A stretch of 64,000 nt of DNA, from contig NZ_LMOB01000001.1 of NCBI RefSeq assembly GCF_001423185.1, positions 956,874-1,020,873 on the forward strand, given 5' to 3'. Numbering within the stretch: the first letter of the stretch is position 1; each line of letters opens with the position of its first letter. A model generated the notes under the pieces. It was not told the DNA's origin. It did not search any database and saw nothing but the letters and a program-made list of their open reading frames with translations. Below, piece after piece: positions 53,944 to 63,299 of this stretch. Position numbers and translations under genes: made by a program. This stretch comes from Plantibacter sp. Leaf314. GTDB lineage: Bacteria > Actinomycetota > Actinomycetes > Actinomycetales > Microbacteriaceae.

Positions 53944-56900
53944 TCAGGACCGCGGCGTCTCGGCCGCAGGTACCTCCGGCAGCGGGTAGATCGCGTTGAG
54001 GAACTGCTGCACCCACGCGATGAGGTCCGTGTCGGCCAAGGCTTCATCACCCACCCGCGGCAAGGGCACGATGACGGTGTTCGTCTGCGCCAGGTACTTC
54101 GCACCGGGGTACATGCGACGCAACCGGGTCTGGATCGAATCCGGCAGATCGGCGGGCGTGACCCGGAGGTTCGGCCCCACGGCGATGAGGTCGCTGAGTC
54201 CGGAACGCTGCGCCCGCTGCCGCAGCCGTGAGACCGCCACGAGCGTGCTCACCTGCGCCGGCGGTTCGCCGTAGCGGTCGGTGAGCTCGTCGATGACGAG
54301 GTCGATCTGGCCGTCCTTCGCGGCGGGACCGGAGGCGGCGGACAGCTTCTGGTAGGCCTCGAGCCGCAGGCGCTCGCTGTCCACGTACTCCTCGGGGATG
54401 TGCGCGTCGACCGGCAGTTCCAGCCGGAGTTCCGTCTGGCCCTCGGCGACGTCACCGCGGAAGGTGGACACGGCCTCGCCGATCATGCGGAGGTAGAGGT
54501 CGAACCCGACACCGGCGATGTGCCCCGCCTGCTCGCCACCCAGCATGTTGCCGGCGCCCCGGATCTCGAGGTCCTTGAGCGCGACCTGCATGCCGCTGCC
54601 GAGCTCGTTGTTGGCCGCGATCGTCGACAGGCGGTCGTGGGCGGTCTCGGAGAGGGGCTTGTGCTCGTCGTAGAGGAAGTACGCGTAGGCGCGCTCGCGA
54701 CCGCGCCCGACCCGCCCACGGAGCTGGTGCAGCTGACTCAGGCCGTACTTGTCGGCGCGGTCGATGATGATCGTGTTCGCGTTCGAGATGTCGAGGCCGG
54801 TCTCGATGATCGTCGTGCAGACGAGGACGTCGAAGCGGCGCTCCCAGAAGTCGACGACGACCTGTTCGAGTGCGGCCTCGCCCAGCTGGCCGTGCGCGAT
54901 CGCGATCCGCGCCTCCGGGACGAGCTCGGCGAGGTCGGCCGCGACCCGGCTGATCGACGACACACGGTTGTGGACGAAGAAGATCTGCCCCTCGCGGAGG
55001 AGTTCGCGCCGGATCGCCGCCGAGACCTGCTTGCCGTTGTACGGCCCGACGAACGACAGGATGGGGTGCCGGTCCTCCGGCGGCGTCGCCAGGGTCGACA
55101 TCTCCCGGATGCCGGTGACGGCCATCTCGAGCGTGCGCGGGATCGGCGTCGCGCTCATCGCCAGGATGTCGACGTTCGTCTTCAGTTTCTTGAGGGCGTC
55201 CTTGTGCTCGACGCCGAACCGCTGCTCCTCGTCGATGATCACGAGACCGAGGTCCTTGAAGTGCACCTTGTCGGTCAGCAGGCGGTGGGTGCCGATGATG
55301 ACGTCGACGGTGCCGTCCGCCAGTCCGGCGAGCGCCTCCTTCGCCTCCTTGTCGCTCTGGAACCGGCTGAGCGGTCGGAGGTGCACCGGGAATCCGGCGA
55401 AGCGCTCCTGGAAGGTCTCGAAGTGCTGCTTGACGAGCAACGTCGTCGGCACGAGCATCGCGACCTGCTTGCCGTCCTGGACCGCCTTGAACGCCGCCCG
55501 GACGGCGACCTCCGTCTTGCCGAACCCGACGTCGCCGGACAGGAGGCGGTCCATCGGGATCTCCCGCTCCATGTCGGCCTTGACCTCGTCGATGGTCTGC
55601 AGCTGGTCGGGCGTCTCCGCGAACGGGAACGCCTCCTCCAGCTCGCGCTGCCACGGGGTGTCGGGCCCGAAGGCGTGCCCCTTCGACGCCATGCGGGCCG
55701 AGTACAGCTTGACGAGCTCGACCGCGATGTCGCGGACGGCCTTGCGCGCCTTGCTCTTGGCCTGGGACCAGTCGCTGCCGCCCATCTTGCTCAGCTGCGG
55801 GGCCTCGCCGCCGACGTAGCGCGTGAGGAGGTCGAGCTGGTCGGTGGGGACGAGCAGTTTGTCGCCCGGGTACCCGCGTTTCGACGGCGCGTACTCGAGC
55901 ACGAGGTACTCACGCGTGCTCTTCACGGGGTTGCGGCCACCGCTCGAGACCTCCCGTTGGGTCATCTCGACGAACTTGCCGATGCCGTGGGTCTGGTGCA
56001 CGACGAAGTCGCCCGAGCGCAACTGCATCGGGTCGACGACGTTCTTCCGGCGGGTGGCGAGCTTCTTGACGAGTCGCGAGTCGTAGCCGGCGGTCCGCCC
56101 GTAGAACTCGGTCTCGCCGAGCAGCATGAGCTTCGATGACTCGAGCTCGAAGCCGCCCTCGACGTCGGCCTGCAGCAGGTAGGCGACCCCGGGCTCGGGG
56201 TCGGCGGGCAGCTCGTCGACCATGCGTGCGGCGATCTCGTGCTCGGCGAGGACGTCGGCGGCTCGCTCGACGAGGCCGACCCCGCGCGCGGCGACGATGA
56301 CCGTCCAGCCCTCACGGACGCGGGCGGCGACGTGCTCGATGGCGCCCTCGACGTTGCCGTGGAAACTCGGCACCGTGTCGCCCTCGACCGTGACCGTGAG
56401 CAGTTCGTCGAGTTCGAGGTGCTCGGGGAGCGTCTCGACGTCCGGCCCGGCACGGAAACCGCTGAGGGTCCACCACGGGTGGTCGGGGGCCGGAGCCCCT
56501 GGTGCACTGAACGTGACGGAGTCCTTCAGCGCCCCGAGCGACATGAAGTCGCCGGACGCGAGGTCGATCGGCGCGTTCGCCCCCACGGTCGCCGCGCTCC
56601 AGGCGGCGGCGAGGAACTCGCGGTTCGTCTCGGCGAGGCTGATCGAGCGCGTCACGACGCGCTCCGGTGAGACGACGGCCACGGCCGCTCCGTCCGGCAG
56701 GTAGTGCGTCAGCGGCACGAGGCGGTCGACGAGCGCCGGGGTGAGCGACTCCATGCCCTCGACGGCGATGCCCTCCGCGATCTTCTCGAGGATGCCGGTC
56801 AGGCTCGGGAACTCGTGCTGCATCTCCGCGGCGCGCTGCCGGACGGCCGGACTGAGGAGCAGCTCACGCGACGGCGGCAGGCGGATGGCGTCGACCGGCT

Positions 56901-57567
56901 CGGGCAGCGAGCGCTGGTCGGCCACCGAGAACGCCCGGATGCCGTCGACCTCGTCGCCGAAGAACTCGACCCGGTAGGGGTGGTCCGCGACGGGCGGGAA
57001 GACGTCGAGGATGCCGCCGCGCAGCGCGAACTCGCCGCGCCGGGACACCATGTCGACGCGGGTGTACGCCAGCTCGACGAGCCGGAGGGCGATGGCGGCC
57101 AGGTCGTGCCCGCGGCCTCCCTGGACGAGCTCGATCGGGGCGGTGTCGGTGAGGTTGTCCGCCACGGGCTGGAGGGCCGCTCGGACCGACGCCACGAGGA
57201 GGAACGGACGCTCGCCGGTCCAGGCGCCGAGCCGCCGCAGCGCCTCGAGTCGTCGTCCGACGATCTCCGCGCTCGGGCTGAGGCGCTCGTGCGGCAACGT
57301 CTCCCAGGCGGGGAACTCCACGATCTCGGCTTCCGGCATGAGGTCGCTGAGCGCGGAGCGGAGCCGCTCCGAGTCGCGGCCGGTCGCCGTCACGACGAGG
57401 GCCGCCTGAGATGCACCCTGGCGACCGCGTTCGTCCATGAGCGCCGCGAGGAGCGGGGCACGGAGGCCGTCGATCACGGAGAAGTCCGCGCTCTTGCCCG
57501 CATACGCAAGGGCGTCGTCGATCGTTGCGGCGCGCCGAAGCGCGTGAGTCAAACCCTGAAGCGTCAC
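53944..57567 (-). CDS. mfd: Transcription-repair coupling factor
   Basis: A 1207-residue Mfd. The N-terminal UvrB-like domains (about 1-350) contain FPAWETLPHERLSP. The RNA polymerase interaction domain (about 510-580) starts with LRSGDFVVHQTHGIGKF. The helicase/translocase module (about 620-960) has GDVGFGKTEVA (Walker A), DEEQRFG (DEEQ box), SATPIPRTL and QLRGRVGRGRERAYAY. A C-terminal TRCF domain completes it. It removes stalled polymerase and recruits UvrA. GTG 57567 has TAGGCT exactly 6 nt upstream, supporting that start. Confidence 0.98.
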   Translation of the reverse strand: MTLQGLTHALRRAATIDDALAYAGKSADFSVIDGLRAPLLAALMDERGRQGASQAALVVTATGRDSERLRSALSDLMPEAEIVEFPAWETLPHERLSPSAEIVGRRLEALRRLGAWTGERPFLLVASVRAALQPVADNLTDTAPIELVQGGRGHDLAAIALRLVELAYTRVDMVSRRGEFALRGGILDVFPPVADHPYRVEFFGDEVDGIRAFSVADQRSLPEPVDAIRLPPSRELLLSPAVRQRAAEMQHEFPSLTGILEKIAEGIAVEGMESLTPALVDRLVPLTHYLPDGAAVAVVSPERVVTRSISLAETNREFLAAAWSAATVGANAPIDLASGDFMSLGALKDSVTFSAPGAPAPDHPWWTLSGFRAGPDVETLPEHLELDELLTVTVEGDTVPSFHGNVEGAIEHVAARVREGWTVIVAARGVGLVERAADVLAEHEIAARMVDELPADPEPGVAYLLQADVEGGFELESSKLMLLGETEFYGRTAGYDSRLVKKLATRRKNVVDPMQLRSGDFVVHQTHGIGKFVEMTQREVSSGGRNPVKSTREYLVLEYAPSKRGYPGDKLLVPTDQLDLLTRYVGGEAPQLSKMGGSDWSQAKSKARKAVRDIAVELVKLYSARMASKGHAFGPDTPWQRELEEAFPFAETPDQLQTIDEVKADMEREIPMDRLLSGDVGFGKTEVAVRAAFKAVQDGKQVAMLVPTTLLVKQHFETFQERFAGFPVHLRPLSRFQSDKEAKEALAGLADGTVDVIIGTHRLLTDKVHFKDLGLVIIDEEQRFGVEHKDALKKLKTNVDILAMSATPIPRTLEMAVTGIREMSTLATPPEDRHPILSFVGPYNGKQVSAAIRRELLREGQIFFVHNRVSSISRVAADLAELVPEARIAIAHGQLGEAALEQVVVDFWERRFDVLVCTTIIETGLDISNANTIIIDRADKYGLSQLHQLRGRVGRGRERAYAYFLYDEHKPLSETAHDRLSTIAANNELGSGMQVALKDLEIRGAGNMLGGEQAGHIAGVGFDLYLRMIGEAVSTFRGDVAEGQTELRLELPVDAHIPEEYVDSERLRLEAYQKLSAASGPAAKDGQIDLVIDELTDRYGEPPAQVSTLVAVSRLRQRAQRSGLSDLIAVGPNLRVTPADLPDSIQTRLRRMYPGAKYLAQTNTVIVPLPRVGDEALADTDLIAWVQQFLNAIYPLPEVPAAETPRS

Positions 57568-57573
57568 CGGGAC

Positions 57574-57579
57574 AGCCTA
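57574..57579 (-). promoter_or_regulatory. Leaderless-type -10 element of mfd (TAGGCT)
   Basis: TAGGCT on the minus strand lies exactly 6 nt before the GTG at 57567. Confidence 0.6.
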
Positions 57580-57692
57580 CGCCGAGCCACCGACACCGGT
57601 GACCGGACGGGCCCGTCCGCCACCGCTGTCAATCGGCTGCGGACGACGCCCCATGCGCCGTCCCGGTCCGCCTGACGCGCCATGATTGAGGC

Positions 57693-58631
57693 ATGACCAG
57701 CACGGAGCCCCGGCCCGACCAGTACGCAGCGGTGGAGCCGGTTCGCGGCTTCCCCCTCCCGCCCATCCGTCAGCCGATCCGCCGGATCGGCGCACGGACG
57801 TTCGACTTCTCGAAGCAGGTCGCGGTCATGGCGATCATCAACCGCACCCCCGACTCCTTCTTCGACCAGGGCGCGACGTTCTCGCTCGACCGCGCCGTCG
57901 AGGCGGCGGTGACGGCCGCAGAACAGGGCGCGGACTGGGTCGACATCGGCGGCGCGAAGTTCGCCCCCGGTCCGGAGATCCCGGCGGCCGAGGAACTGGA
58001 CCGGGTCCTCCCGGTGGTCGAGGCGCTCGCCGCTCGCAGCGACGTCGTGATCTCCGTCGACACCTTCCGCCCCGAGGTCGCCGCCGCCTGCATCGCGGCC
58101 GGCGCCTCCGTCATCAACGACACGACCGGCATCCACGATCCGGCACTCGCCGACGTGGTCGCCGCGAGCGAGGCGACCCTCGTCATCACGCACAGCCTGG
58201 CGAAGCCCCGGCAGCCGCACCCTCGGCCGCACTACGACGACGTCGCGCGCGAGGTCGCCGCGTTCCTCGCCGACCGGGTGGAGCTCGCGATCGCACACGG
58301 CGTCCCCGAGTCCCGACTCATCGTCGACCCGGGCCACGACCTCAACAAGACCACGGTGCAGACGCTCGAACTGACCCGCCACCTGGGTGAGATCGCCGCA
58401 CTCGGCTTCCCGACGCTCGCCGCCGTGTCGAACAAGGACTTCATCGGCGAATCCCTGGACCGCCCGAAGACGGAGCGCCTCGAAGGGTCACTCGCCGCGG
58501 CGACCGCCTGCATCCTGCTCGGTGCTCGCATCGTGCGCATGCACGCCGTGCCGGAGTCCATCGCCGCCGTGCGCATGGTCGAGGCGATCCTCGGCTTCCG
58601 CGCGCCGGTCGCGCCCGTCCACAACCTCTGA
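57693..58631 (+). CDS. Dihydropteroate synthase-like protein (FolP homologue, divergent)
   Basis: A 312-residue TIM-barrel protein clearly related to dihydropteroate synthase: VAVMAIINRTPDSFFDQG (about 43-60), SVDTFRPEVA (121-130), INDTTGIHDP, LIVDPGHDLNKTT and SNKDFIGESLDR. Several signature residues differ from true DHPS. The GGESTRPG loop reads GGAKFAPG, the pterin-pocket MHMRG is THSLAK, and the DPGIGFGK box is DPGHDLNK. It may therefore have lost pterin or PABA binding, as mycobacterial FolP2 has. CATGAT lies 6 nt before the ATG. It lies 22 bases upstream of a reductase gene on the same strand. Confidence 0.8.
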   Translation: MTSTEPRPDQYAAVEPVRGFPLPPIRQPIRRIGARTFDFSKQVAVMAIINRTPDSFFDQGATFSLDRAVEAAVTAAEQGADWVDIGGAKFAPGPEIPAAEELDRVLPVVEALAARSDVVISVDTFRPEVAAACIAAGASVINDTTGIHDPALADVVAASEATLVITHSLAKPRQPHPRPHYDDVAREVAAFLADRVELAIAHGVPESRLIVDPGHDLNKTTVQTLELTRHLGEIAALGFPTLAAVSNKDFIGESLDRPKTERLEGSLAAATACILLGARIVRMHAVPESIAAVRMVEAILGFRAPVAPVHNL

Positions 58632-58653
58632 CCCACACCCCTCGAGGAGCCCG

Positions 58654-59439
58654 ATGAGCACCCCCACCATCACCAGTCTCGTCCCCGGACGGGACGAGGC
58701 CATGTCGATCGACGACCTCGTGGCCGCGTACACCGTCGACGATCGCGCCGCCACGACGGTCCGCGTCAACTTCGTGGCGAGCCTCGACGGCGGCGCGACC
58801 GTCGACGGCGTCTCCGGAGACCTCGGCGGACCGGCCGACAAGGTCGTGTTCGACATCCTGCGCCGGCTCGCGGACGTCGTCCTCGTCGGAGCGGGCACGG
58901 TACGCGACGAAGGGTACGGGGCGATGCGCCTCGACGTCGACGCCGCGACCTGGCGGGACGAACACGACCTCCCGCTGCACCCCGTGTTCGCGATCGTCTC
59001 CGGTTCGCTCGACCTCGACCTCCGCTCGGACGTCTTCACCCTCGCTCCCGTCCGCCCGCTCGTCGTCACGACGGATCGGGCCGACCCGGCGAAGCGTGCG
59101 GCGATCGAAGCGGTCGCCGACGTCGTCGTGTGCGGCGACGAACACGTCGAACCGGCGAGGGTGGTCGAGGCGCTCGCGGAACGCGGCCTGCGGCAGATCC
59201 TCTGCGAGGGCGGGCCGGCGCTGTTCGGCTCGTTCATCGACGCGGACGCCGTCGACGAGTTCTGCCTGACGATCAGCCCGACCCTCGTCGGTGGCCAGAG
59301 CTCGCGGATCTCGGCCGGGCCATCGCCGGCGGCGCCGCGCGGGTTCCACCTGCAGCACCTCCTGCGTTCGGAGGACCTGCTGCTCTCCCGGTACGTGCGA
59401 GCCCGACCGACGTCCACGCCGGAGTCGTCTACCCGGTGA
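58654..59439 (+). CDS. RibD C-terminal-domain (DHFR-fold) pyrimidine reductase family protein
   Basis: A 261-residue reductase-like protein. NFVASLDGGATVDG, VLVGAGTVRDEGYG (NADPH loop), ILCEGGPALFGSFI and DEFCLTISPTLVGG are the hallmarks of the RibD C-terminal domain that reduces a pyrimidine intermediate in riboflavin synthesis. The deaminase domain of RibD is absent and no rib gene is nearby, so the substrate is uncertain. ATG 58654 with GAGGAG upstream; same transcript as the FolP-like gene. The pairing of a folate-like and a riboflavin-like enzyme hints at a pterin- or deazaflavin-related pathway, but this is inference. Confidence 0.85.
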   Translation: MSTPTITSLVPGRDEAMSIDDLVAAYTVDDRAATTVRVNFVASLDGGATVDGVSGDLGGPADKVVFDILRRLADVVLVGAGTVRDEGYGAMRLDVDAATWRDEHDLPLHPVFAIVSGSLDLDLRSDVFTLAPVRPLVVTTDRADPAKRAAIEAVADVVVCGDEHVEPARVVEALAERGLRQILCEGGPALFGSFIDADAVDEFCLTISPTLVGGQSSRISAGPSPAAPRGFHLQHLLRSEDLLLSRYVRARPTSTPESSTR

Positions 59440-59490
59440 CCCGGCCCCGGGACACCACCGTGGCGCCGACGACCCCGCAGCTCGCGGGGG

Positions 59491-60147
59491 TCAGGCCCCG
59501 TGGAACCGGGTCTGGGCCGCGAGGAGCCCTTCGGACACGAGGAGCTCGACAGCGTCCGCCCCATCGGAGACGAGCATCGGAAGCTGCTCCCGCTCCGTCC
59601 CCGCGAAGTCCTTGAGGACGAAGTCGGCTGCGTCCTGACGGCCGGGCGGGCGGCCGATGCCGACGCGCACCCGCGAGAACTCCGGAGTCTTCAGGGCCGC
59701 AGCGATGTCGCGGATGCCGTTGTGGCCACCGTGGCCGCCGCCCTGCTTGAGCTTGATGGAGTCGAACGGGATGTCGAGCTCGTCGTGGACGGCGATGACG
59801 TGGTCGGGCTCCACCGAGAAGAACTGGGCGAGCGCCGCGGTCGGCCCACCGGACAGGTTCATGTAGCTGTTCGGCTTCGCGAGGATGAGCTTCGGGCCTC
59901 CGGGGACGAGTCGTCCCTCCGCCACGCGGGCGTTGCCCTTGTGGCTCTTGAAGGTGCCACCGATCCGCTTCGCGAGTTCGTCGAGGACCATCTGTCCGAC
60001 GTTGTGCCGGTTGCGGGCGTATTGCTCGCCAGGGTTGCCGAGCCCGACGACGAGCCATGTGTCTGCAGCCATGCTGCCTTCCTGATCGAACGCCTCGGTA
60101 CGCCCGGTGAGACCGGCCAGAAACCGAGCGAACCTGCCGCCTGCCAT
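59491..60147 (-). CDS. pth: Peptidyl-tRNA hydrolase
   Basis: A 218-residue Pth that recycles peptidyl-tRNAs released from ribosomes. The core starts at WLVVGLGNPGEQYARNRHNVGQMV with the catalytic asparagine and histidine; KPNSYMNLSG and HDELDIPFDSIKLKQGGGHGGHNG (in parts) carry the other active-site residues. Two starts compete. ATG 60147 has TAGTCT exactly 6 nt upstream (leaderless). ATG 60072, giving the usual 193-residue length, has a good AGGAAGG. The N-terminal 25 residues of the longer form are Arg/Phe-rich and outside the fold. Both products may exist. Confidence 0.95.
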   Translation of the reverse strand: MAGGRFARFLAGLTGRTEAFDQEGSMAADTWLVVGLGNPGEQYARNRHNVGQMVLDELAKRIGGTFKSHKGNARVAEGRLVPGGPKLILAKPNSYMNLSGGPTAALAQFFSVEPDHVIAVHDELDIPFDSIKLKQGGGHGGHNGIRDIAAALKTPEFSRVRVGIGRPPGRQDAADFVLKDFAGTEREQLPMLVSDGADAVELLVSEGLLAAQTRFHGA

Positions 60148-60153
60148 GCCCCG

Positions 60154-60159
60154 AGACTA
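60154..60159 (-). promoter_or_regulatory. Leaderless-type -10 element of pth (TAGTCT)
   Basis: TAGTCT on the minus strand lies exactly 6 nt before the ATG at 60147. Confidence 0.55.
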
Positions 60160-60200
60160 TCGGGGCCGGCGGGCGACAGGTTCGTCTGCTGGGGTGGTGA

Positions 60201-60809
60201 CTACTCTGCGGCCTCGGCTGCGGTCTCCTCGGCGGCGGCCTCAGCGGCCTCCGTCTCCTCGTCGGCCGGAGCGGACGGCACGGTGATCGCGACGATGAGG
60301 ACGTCGGCCTCGGTGATGAGCGACGCGCCCTTCGGGAGCTCGAGGTCGCCGGCCAGGATCTGGGCGCCCTCTTCGAGGCCCTCGACACTGATGGTGACGC
60401 GCTCGGGGATGTGGGTGGCCTCGACCTCGAGGCTGACCGTGGTGGCGTCCTGGTTGAGGATGGTGCCTGCGGCGGACTCGCCCTCGATGGTCACGGGGAT
60501 GTCGACCTGGACCTTCTCGCCCTTCTTGACGACGATGAGGTCGAGGTGCTCGATGATCTGGCGCACGGGGTCCTTCTGGACGTCCTTCACCAGGGCGAGC
60601 TGGCCCTTGCCGTCGATGTCGAGCTCGAGGACCGCGTTCGACTTGCGGAGGATGAGCAGCATCTGGTGGCCGGGCAGTGAGACGTGCACGGGCTCGGTGC
60701 CGTGGCCGTAGAGCACGGCCGGGATCTTGCCGAGGGCACGGAGCTTGCGGGCTGCGCCCTTACCGAACGATTCGCGGAGTTCCGCGGCTACCTTCAGGTC
60801 TTCAGACAT
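60201..60809 (-). CDS. rplY: 50S ribosomal protein L25 (CTC form)
   Basis: A 202-residue L25/TL5/CTC protein. The N-terminal L25 domain (about 1-95: LRESFGKGAARKLRALGKIPAVLYGHG onward, in parts) binds 5S rRNA. The TL5 C-terminal beta domain (about 96-180) follows, and the protein ends in an acidic Glu/Ala-rich tail. A GAGAAC ribosome region precedes ATG 60809. It sits upstream of pth on the same strand, as in most actinobacteria; the 53-base gap suggests co-transcription. Confidence 0.96.
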   Translation of the reverse strand: MSEDLKVAAELRESFGKGAARKLRALGKIPAVLYGHGTEPVHVSLPGHQMLLILRKSNAVLELDIDGKGQLALVKDVQKDPVRQIIEHLDLIVVKKGEKVQVDIPVTIEGESAAGTILNQDATTVSLEVEATHIPERVTISVEGLEEGAQILAGDLELPKGASLITEADVLIVAITVPSAPADEETEAAEAAAEETAAEAAE

Positions 60810-60983
60810 GATGTTCTCCTCACGGGTCTTGCACCCGGTTGGTCGTGCCGCGACGCTGCGCGGCGGAATGGATGAGTCAACTCGAACGCGTATCTGCGTG
60901 AGGAAAAGCCGGAAGCCAGACCACCGCGTCGATCACGGAAGCTGCCACGGGCCGCTTCCCTCGCCGAAGTTCAATGGGAGAGT

Positions 60984-61487
60984 CTACCGCACGGCCTGGA
61001 GGCCCGCGACCGCCTCGTCCACGATCTCGTCGACGGTCGCGTCGACGTCGACGATGAACCCCGGCTCGTCGGCGTCGAGCTCCTCGAGCAGCGCGAACTG
61101 CGAGTCGAGCAGCGACGGCGGCATGAAGTGCCCGCTCCGGCCCTCCATGCGGCGGCCGAGCACCTCGCGCGAGCCGTGCAGCAGGACGAACCGCACGCCC
61201 GGCGCCTCCGCGAGGATCGCCTCGCGGTACACGCGGCGGAGCGCCGAGCAGGCCATCACGAGCCCGGTGTCCTCGGCGTCGGCGAGCGCCTTGCCCACGA
61301 GGGCCAACCACGGCCACCGGTCGGGATCCTCGAGCGGTGTCCCCGCCGCCATCTTGCGGACGTTCTCGAGCGGGTGCAGCGCGTCGGCATCGACGAACGG
61401 CACACCCAGCCGATCGGCGATGAGGACGCCCGTCGTACTCTTCCCGGACCCGGACACGCCCATGACGACGACGAGCGGTGCATTCAC
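60984..61487 (-). CDS. gntK: Gluconokinase
   Basis: A 167-residue P-loop kinase phosphorylating gluconate to 6-phosphogluconate, the substrate of the adjacent Gnd. Walker A GVSGSGKST at 10-18; DADALHP and ENVRKMAAGTPLEDPDRWPWL are the gluconate-site signatures; CSALRRVYRE and LLHGSREVLGRRMEGRSGHFMPPSLLDSQ (in parts) follow. GTG 61487 is chosen from the homology start. Divergent from gnd. A regulator or gluconate permease is not visible in the window. Confidence 0.94.
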   Translation of the reverse strand: MNAPLVVVMGVSGSGKSTTGVLIADRLGVPFVDADALHPLENVRKMAAGTPLEDPDRWPWLALVGKALADAEDTGLVMACSALRRVYREAILAEAPGVRFVLLHGSREVLGRRMEGRSGHFMPPSLLDSQFALLEELDADEPGFIVDVDATVDEIVDEAVAGLQAVR

Positions 61488-61623
61488 ACGGAACCCCCTG
61501 CGGTCTCCGGCCCGTGACCGGTGGCCGGCTCGTCCGACCAGGACAGCACGATACCCGACCGCCGTCGGAGCCCACCTGATCGACCCAGGACCGCACCGCC
61601 CTCGGAGGTCATTGAGAGGTGCG

Positions 61624-61649
61624 GGAACACCTCCCTTTGCTACGGTTGC
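61624..61649 (+). promoter_or_regulatory. Promoter-like sequence upstream of gnd
   Basis: GGGAAC at about 61623-61628, followed by TACGGTT (61641-61647). It could be read as a -10 TACGGT of the main sigma factor, or loosely as an ECF-type GGAAC/GTT pair with short spacing. The leader to gnd would be about 110 bases. Uncertain. Confidence 0.25.
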
Positions 61650-61761
61650 AGCACGGGCCGTGCCCGGATCGACGAGGGCGTCACTGCTGTCACACCGCCG
61701 CCGGATCGAGCCCCGAGCACTCGGAACGCCTCCCGCATCACCCACTCTGAAGGAGAACCAC

Positions 61762-63222
61762 ATGGTGAACACCGCCGAAGCGCACGCCAACATCGGCGTC
61801 GTCGGTCTGGCCGTCATGGGCAGCAACCTCGCTCGCAACCTGGCGAGCCGCGAGGGCAACACGGTCGCCGTGTACAACCGCTCCCCCGAACGCACCGAGC
61901 TGCTCGTCTCCGAGCACCCCGAGGCCGGTTTCGTGGCGTCGAAGACCATCGAGGAGTTCGCCGCTTCGCTGTCGAAGCCGCGGACGGCGATCATCATGGT
62001 GCAGGCGGGCAAGGGCACCGACGCCGTCATCCAGCAGCTCACCGAGGTCTTCGAGCCGGGCGACATCATCGTCGACGGCGGCAACGCGCTCTTCACCGAC
62101 ACCATCCGTCGCGAGCACGCGGTTCGCGAGACGGGCATCAACTTCGTCGGCGCCGGCATCTCCGGTGGCGAGGAGGGCGCCCTGAAGGGTCCCTCGATCA
62201 TGCCTGGCGGCTCCGCCGAGGCGTGGGAGACCCTCGGCCCGATCCTCAAGTCGATCGCCGCGGTCGCCGAGGGCGAGCCGTGCGTGACCCACGTCGGCAC
62301 CGACGGCGCCGGTCACTTCGTGAAGATGATCCACAACGGCATCGAGTACGCCGACATGCAGCTCATCGCCGAGGCCTACGACCTCATCCGCCGTGGAACG
62401 GGCAAGTCGCCCGCCGAGATCGCGGAGATCTTCGCCGAGTGGAACCGCGGCACCCTCGAGAGCTACCTCATCGAGATCACCGCCGAGGTCCTCAAGCAGG
62501 TGGATGCGAAGACCGGGCAGCCGCTCATCGACGTCATCCTCGACCAGGCCGGTGCCAAGGGCACTGGAGCCTGGACGGTGCAGACGGCCCTCGACCTCGG
62601 TATCCCGGTGTCCGGCATCGCCGAGGCCGTGTTCGCCCGCTCGCTCTCGTCGAAGCCGGCGCAGCGCGCCGCGGCCCGTGAGCTCGCCGGCCCCTCCGAG
62701 GAGTGGACGGTCGCCGACCCCGACCAGTTCGTCGAGGACGTGCGCCAGGCCCTCTACGCCTCGAAGATCATCGCCTACTCGCAGGGCTTCGACGAGATCG
62801 TCGCCGGCGCCGAGCAGTACGGCTGGGACATCAAGAAGGGCGAGATCGCGAAGATCTGGCGCGGTGGCTGCATCATCCGTGCGCAGTTCCTCAACCGCAT
62901 CACGGAGGCCTACGAGGAGAACCCCGAGCTCGTCGCCCTCGTGACGGCACCGTACTTCAGCGATGCCGTCGCCGAGGCGCAGGACAGCTGGCGTCGCGTG
63001 GTCGTCGCGGCCGCCCAGGCCGGGATCCCCTCCCCCGCGTTCTCCTCGTCGCTGTCGTACTACGACGGGCTCCGCGCCGAGCGTCTGCCCGCAGCGCTCG
63101 TGCAGGGGCAGCGCGACTTCTTCGGCGCGCACACCTACAAGCGCGTCGACCTCGACGGCACCTTCCACACGCTGTGGTCGGGCGACCGCAGCGAGGTCGA
63201 GCAGGAGGGCTCGAGCCACTAG
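61762..63222 (+). CDS. gnd: 6-phosphogluconate dehydrogenase, decarboxylating
   Basis: A 486-residue enzyme of the oxidative pentose phosphate pathway, making ribulose 5-phosphate and NADPH. The N-terminal Rossmann motif GVVGLAVMGSNLARNL and VYNRSPERTE indicate NADP use. The catalytic region is GAGISGGEEGALKGPSIMPGG then HFVKMIHNGIEYADMQLIAEAYD (in parts), and the all-alpha C-terminal domain has YAYEENPEL-like dimer contacts and a complete terminus. AAGGAGA site before ATG 61762. Ends at two consecutive terminators. Confidence 0.98.
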   Translation: MVNTAEAHANIGVVGLAVMGSNLARNLASREGNTVAVYNRSPERTELLVSEHPEAGFVASKTIEEFAASLSKPRTAIIMVQAGKGTDAVIQQLTEVFEPGDIIVDGGNALFTDTIRREHAVRETGINFVGAGISGGEEGALKGPSIMPGGSAEAWETLGPILKSIAAVAEGEPCVTHVGTDGAGHFVKMIHNGIEYADMQLIAEAYDLIRRGTGKSPAEIAEIFAEWNRGTLESYLIEITAEVLKQVDAKTGQPLIDVILDQAGAKGTGAWTVQTALDLGIPVSGIAEAVFARSLSSKPAQRAAARELAGPSEEWTVADPDQFVEDVRQALYASKIIAYSQGFDEIVAGAEQYGWDIKKGEIAKIWRGGCIIRAQFLNRITEAYEENPELVALVTAPYFSDAVAEAQDSWRRVVVAAAQAGIPSPAFSSSLSYYDGLRAERLPAALVQGQRDFFGAHTYKRVDLDGTFHTLWSGDRSEVEQEGSSH

Positions 63223-63238
63223 CTCCCAGCCCCTGAAC

Positions 63239-63279
63239 ACGCGGAACGCCCGGTCCTCCTCGGACCGGGCGTTCTGCGT
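63239..63279. terminator. First of two near-identical terminators after gnd
   Basis: An 18-bp stem with one G-U pair (core GAACGCCCGGTCC with its complement) and a 5-base loop. Confidence 0.85.
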
Positions 63280-63299
63280 TGCTCCGGCTCTCCGGCGGC

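Noticed and set aside
61612..61646. TTGAGA ... TACGGT as a main-sigma promoter of gnd
   Set aside because: The spacer is 23 bases, too long for a standard promoter; only a low-confidence regulatory call was kept.
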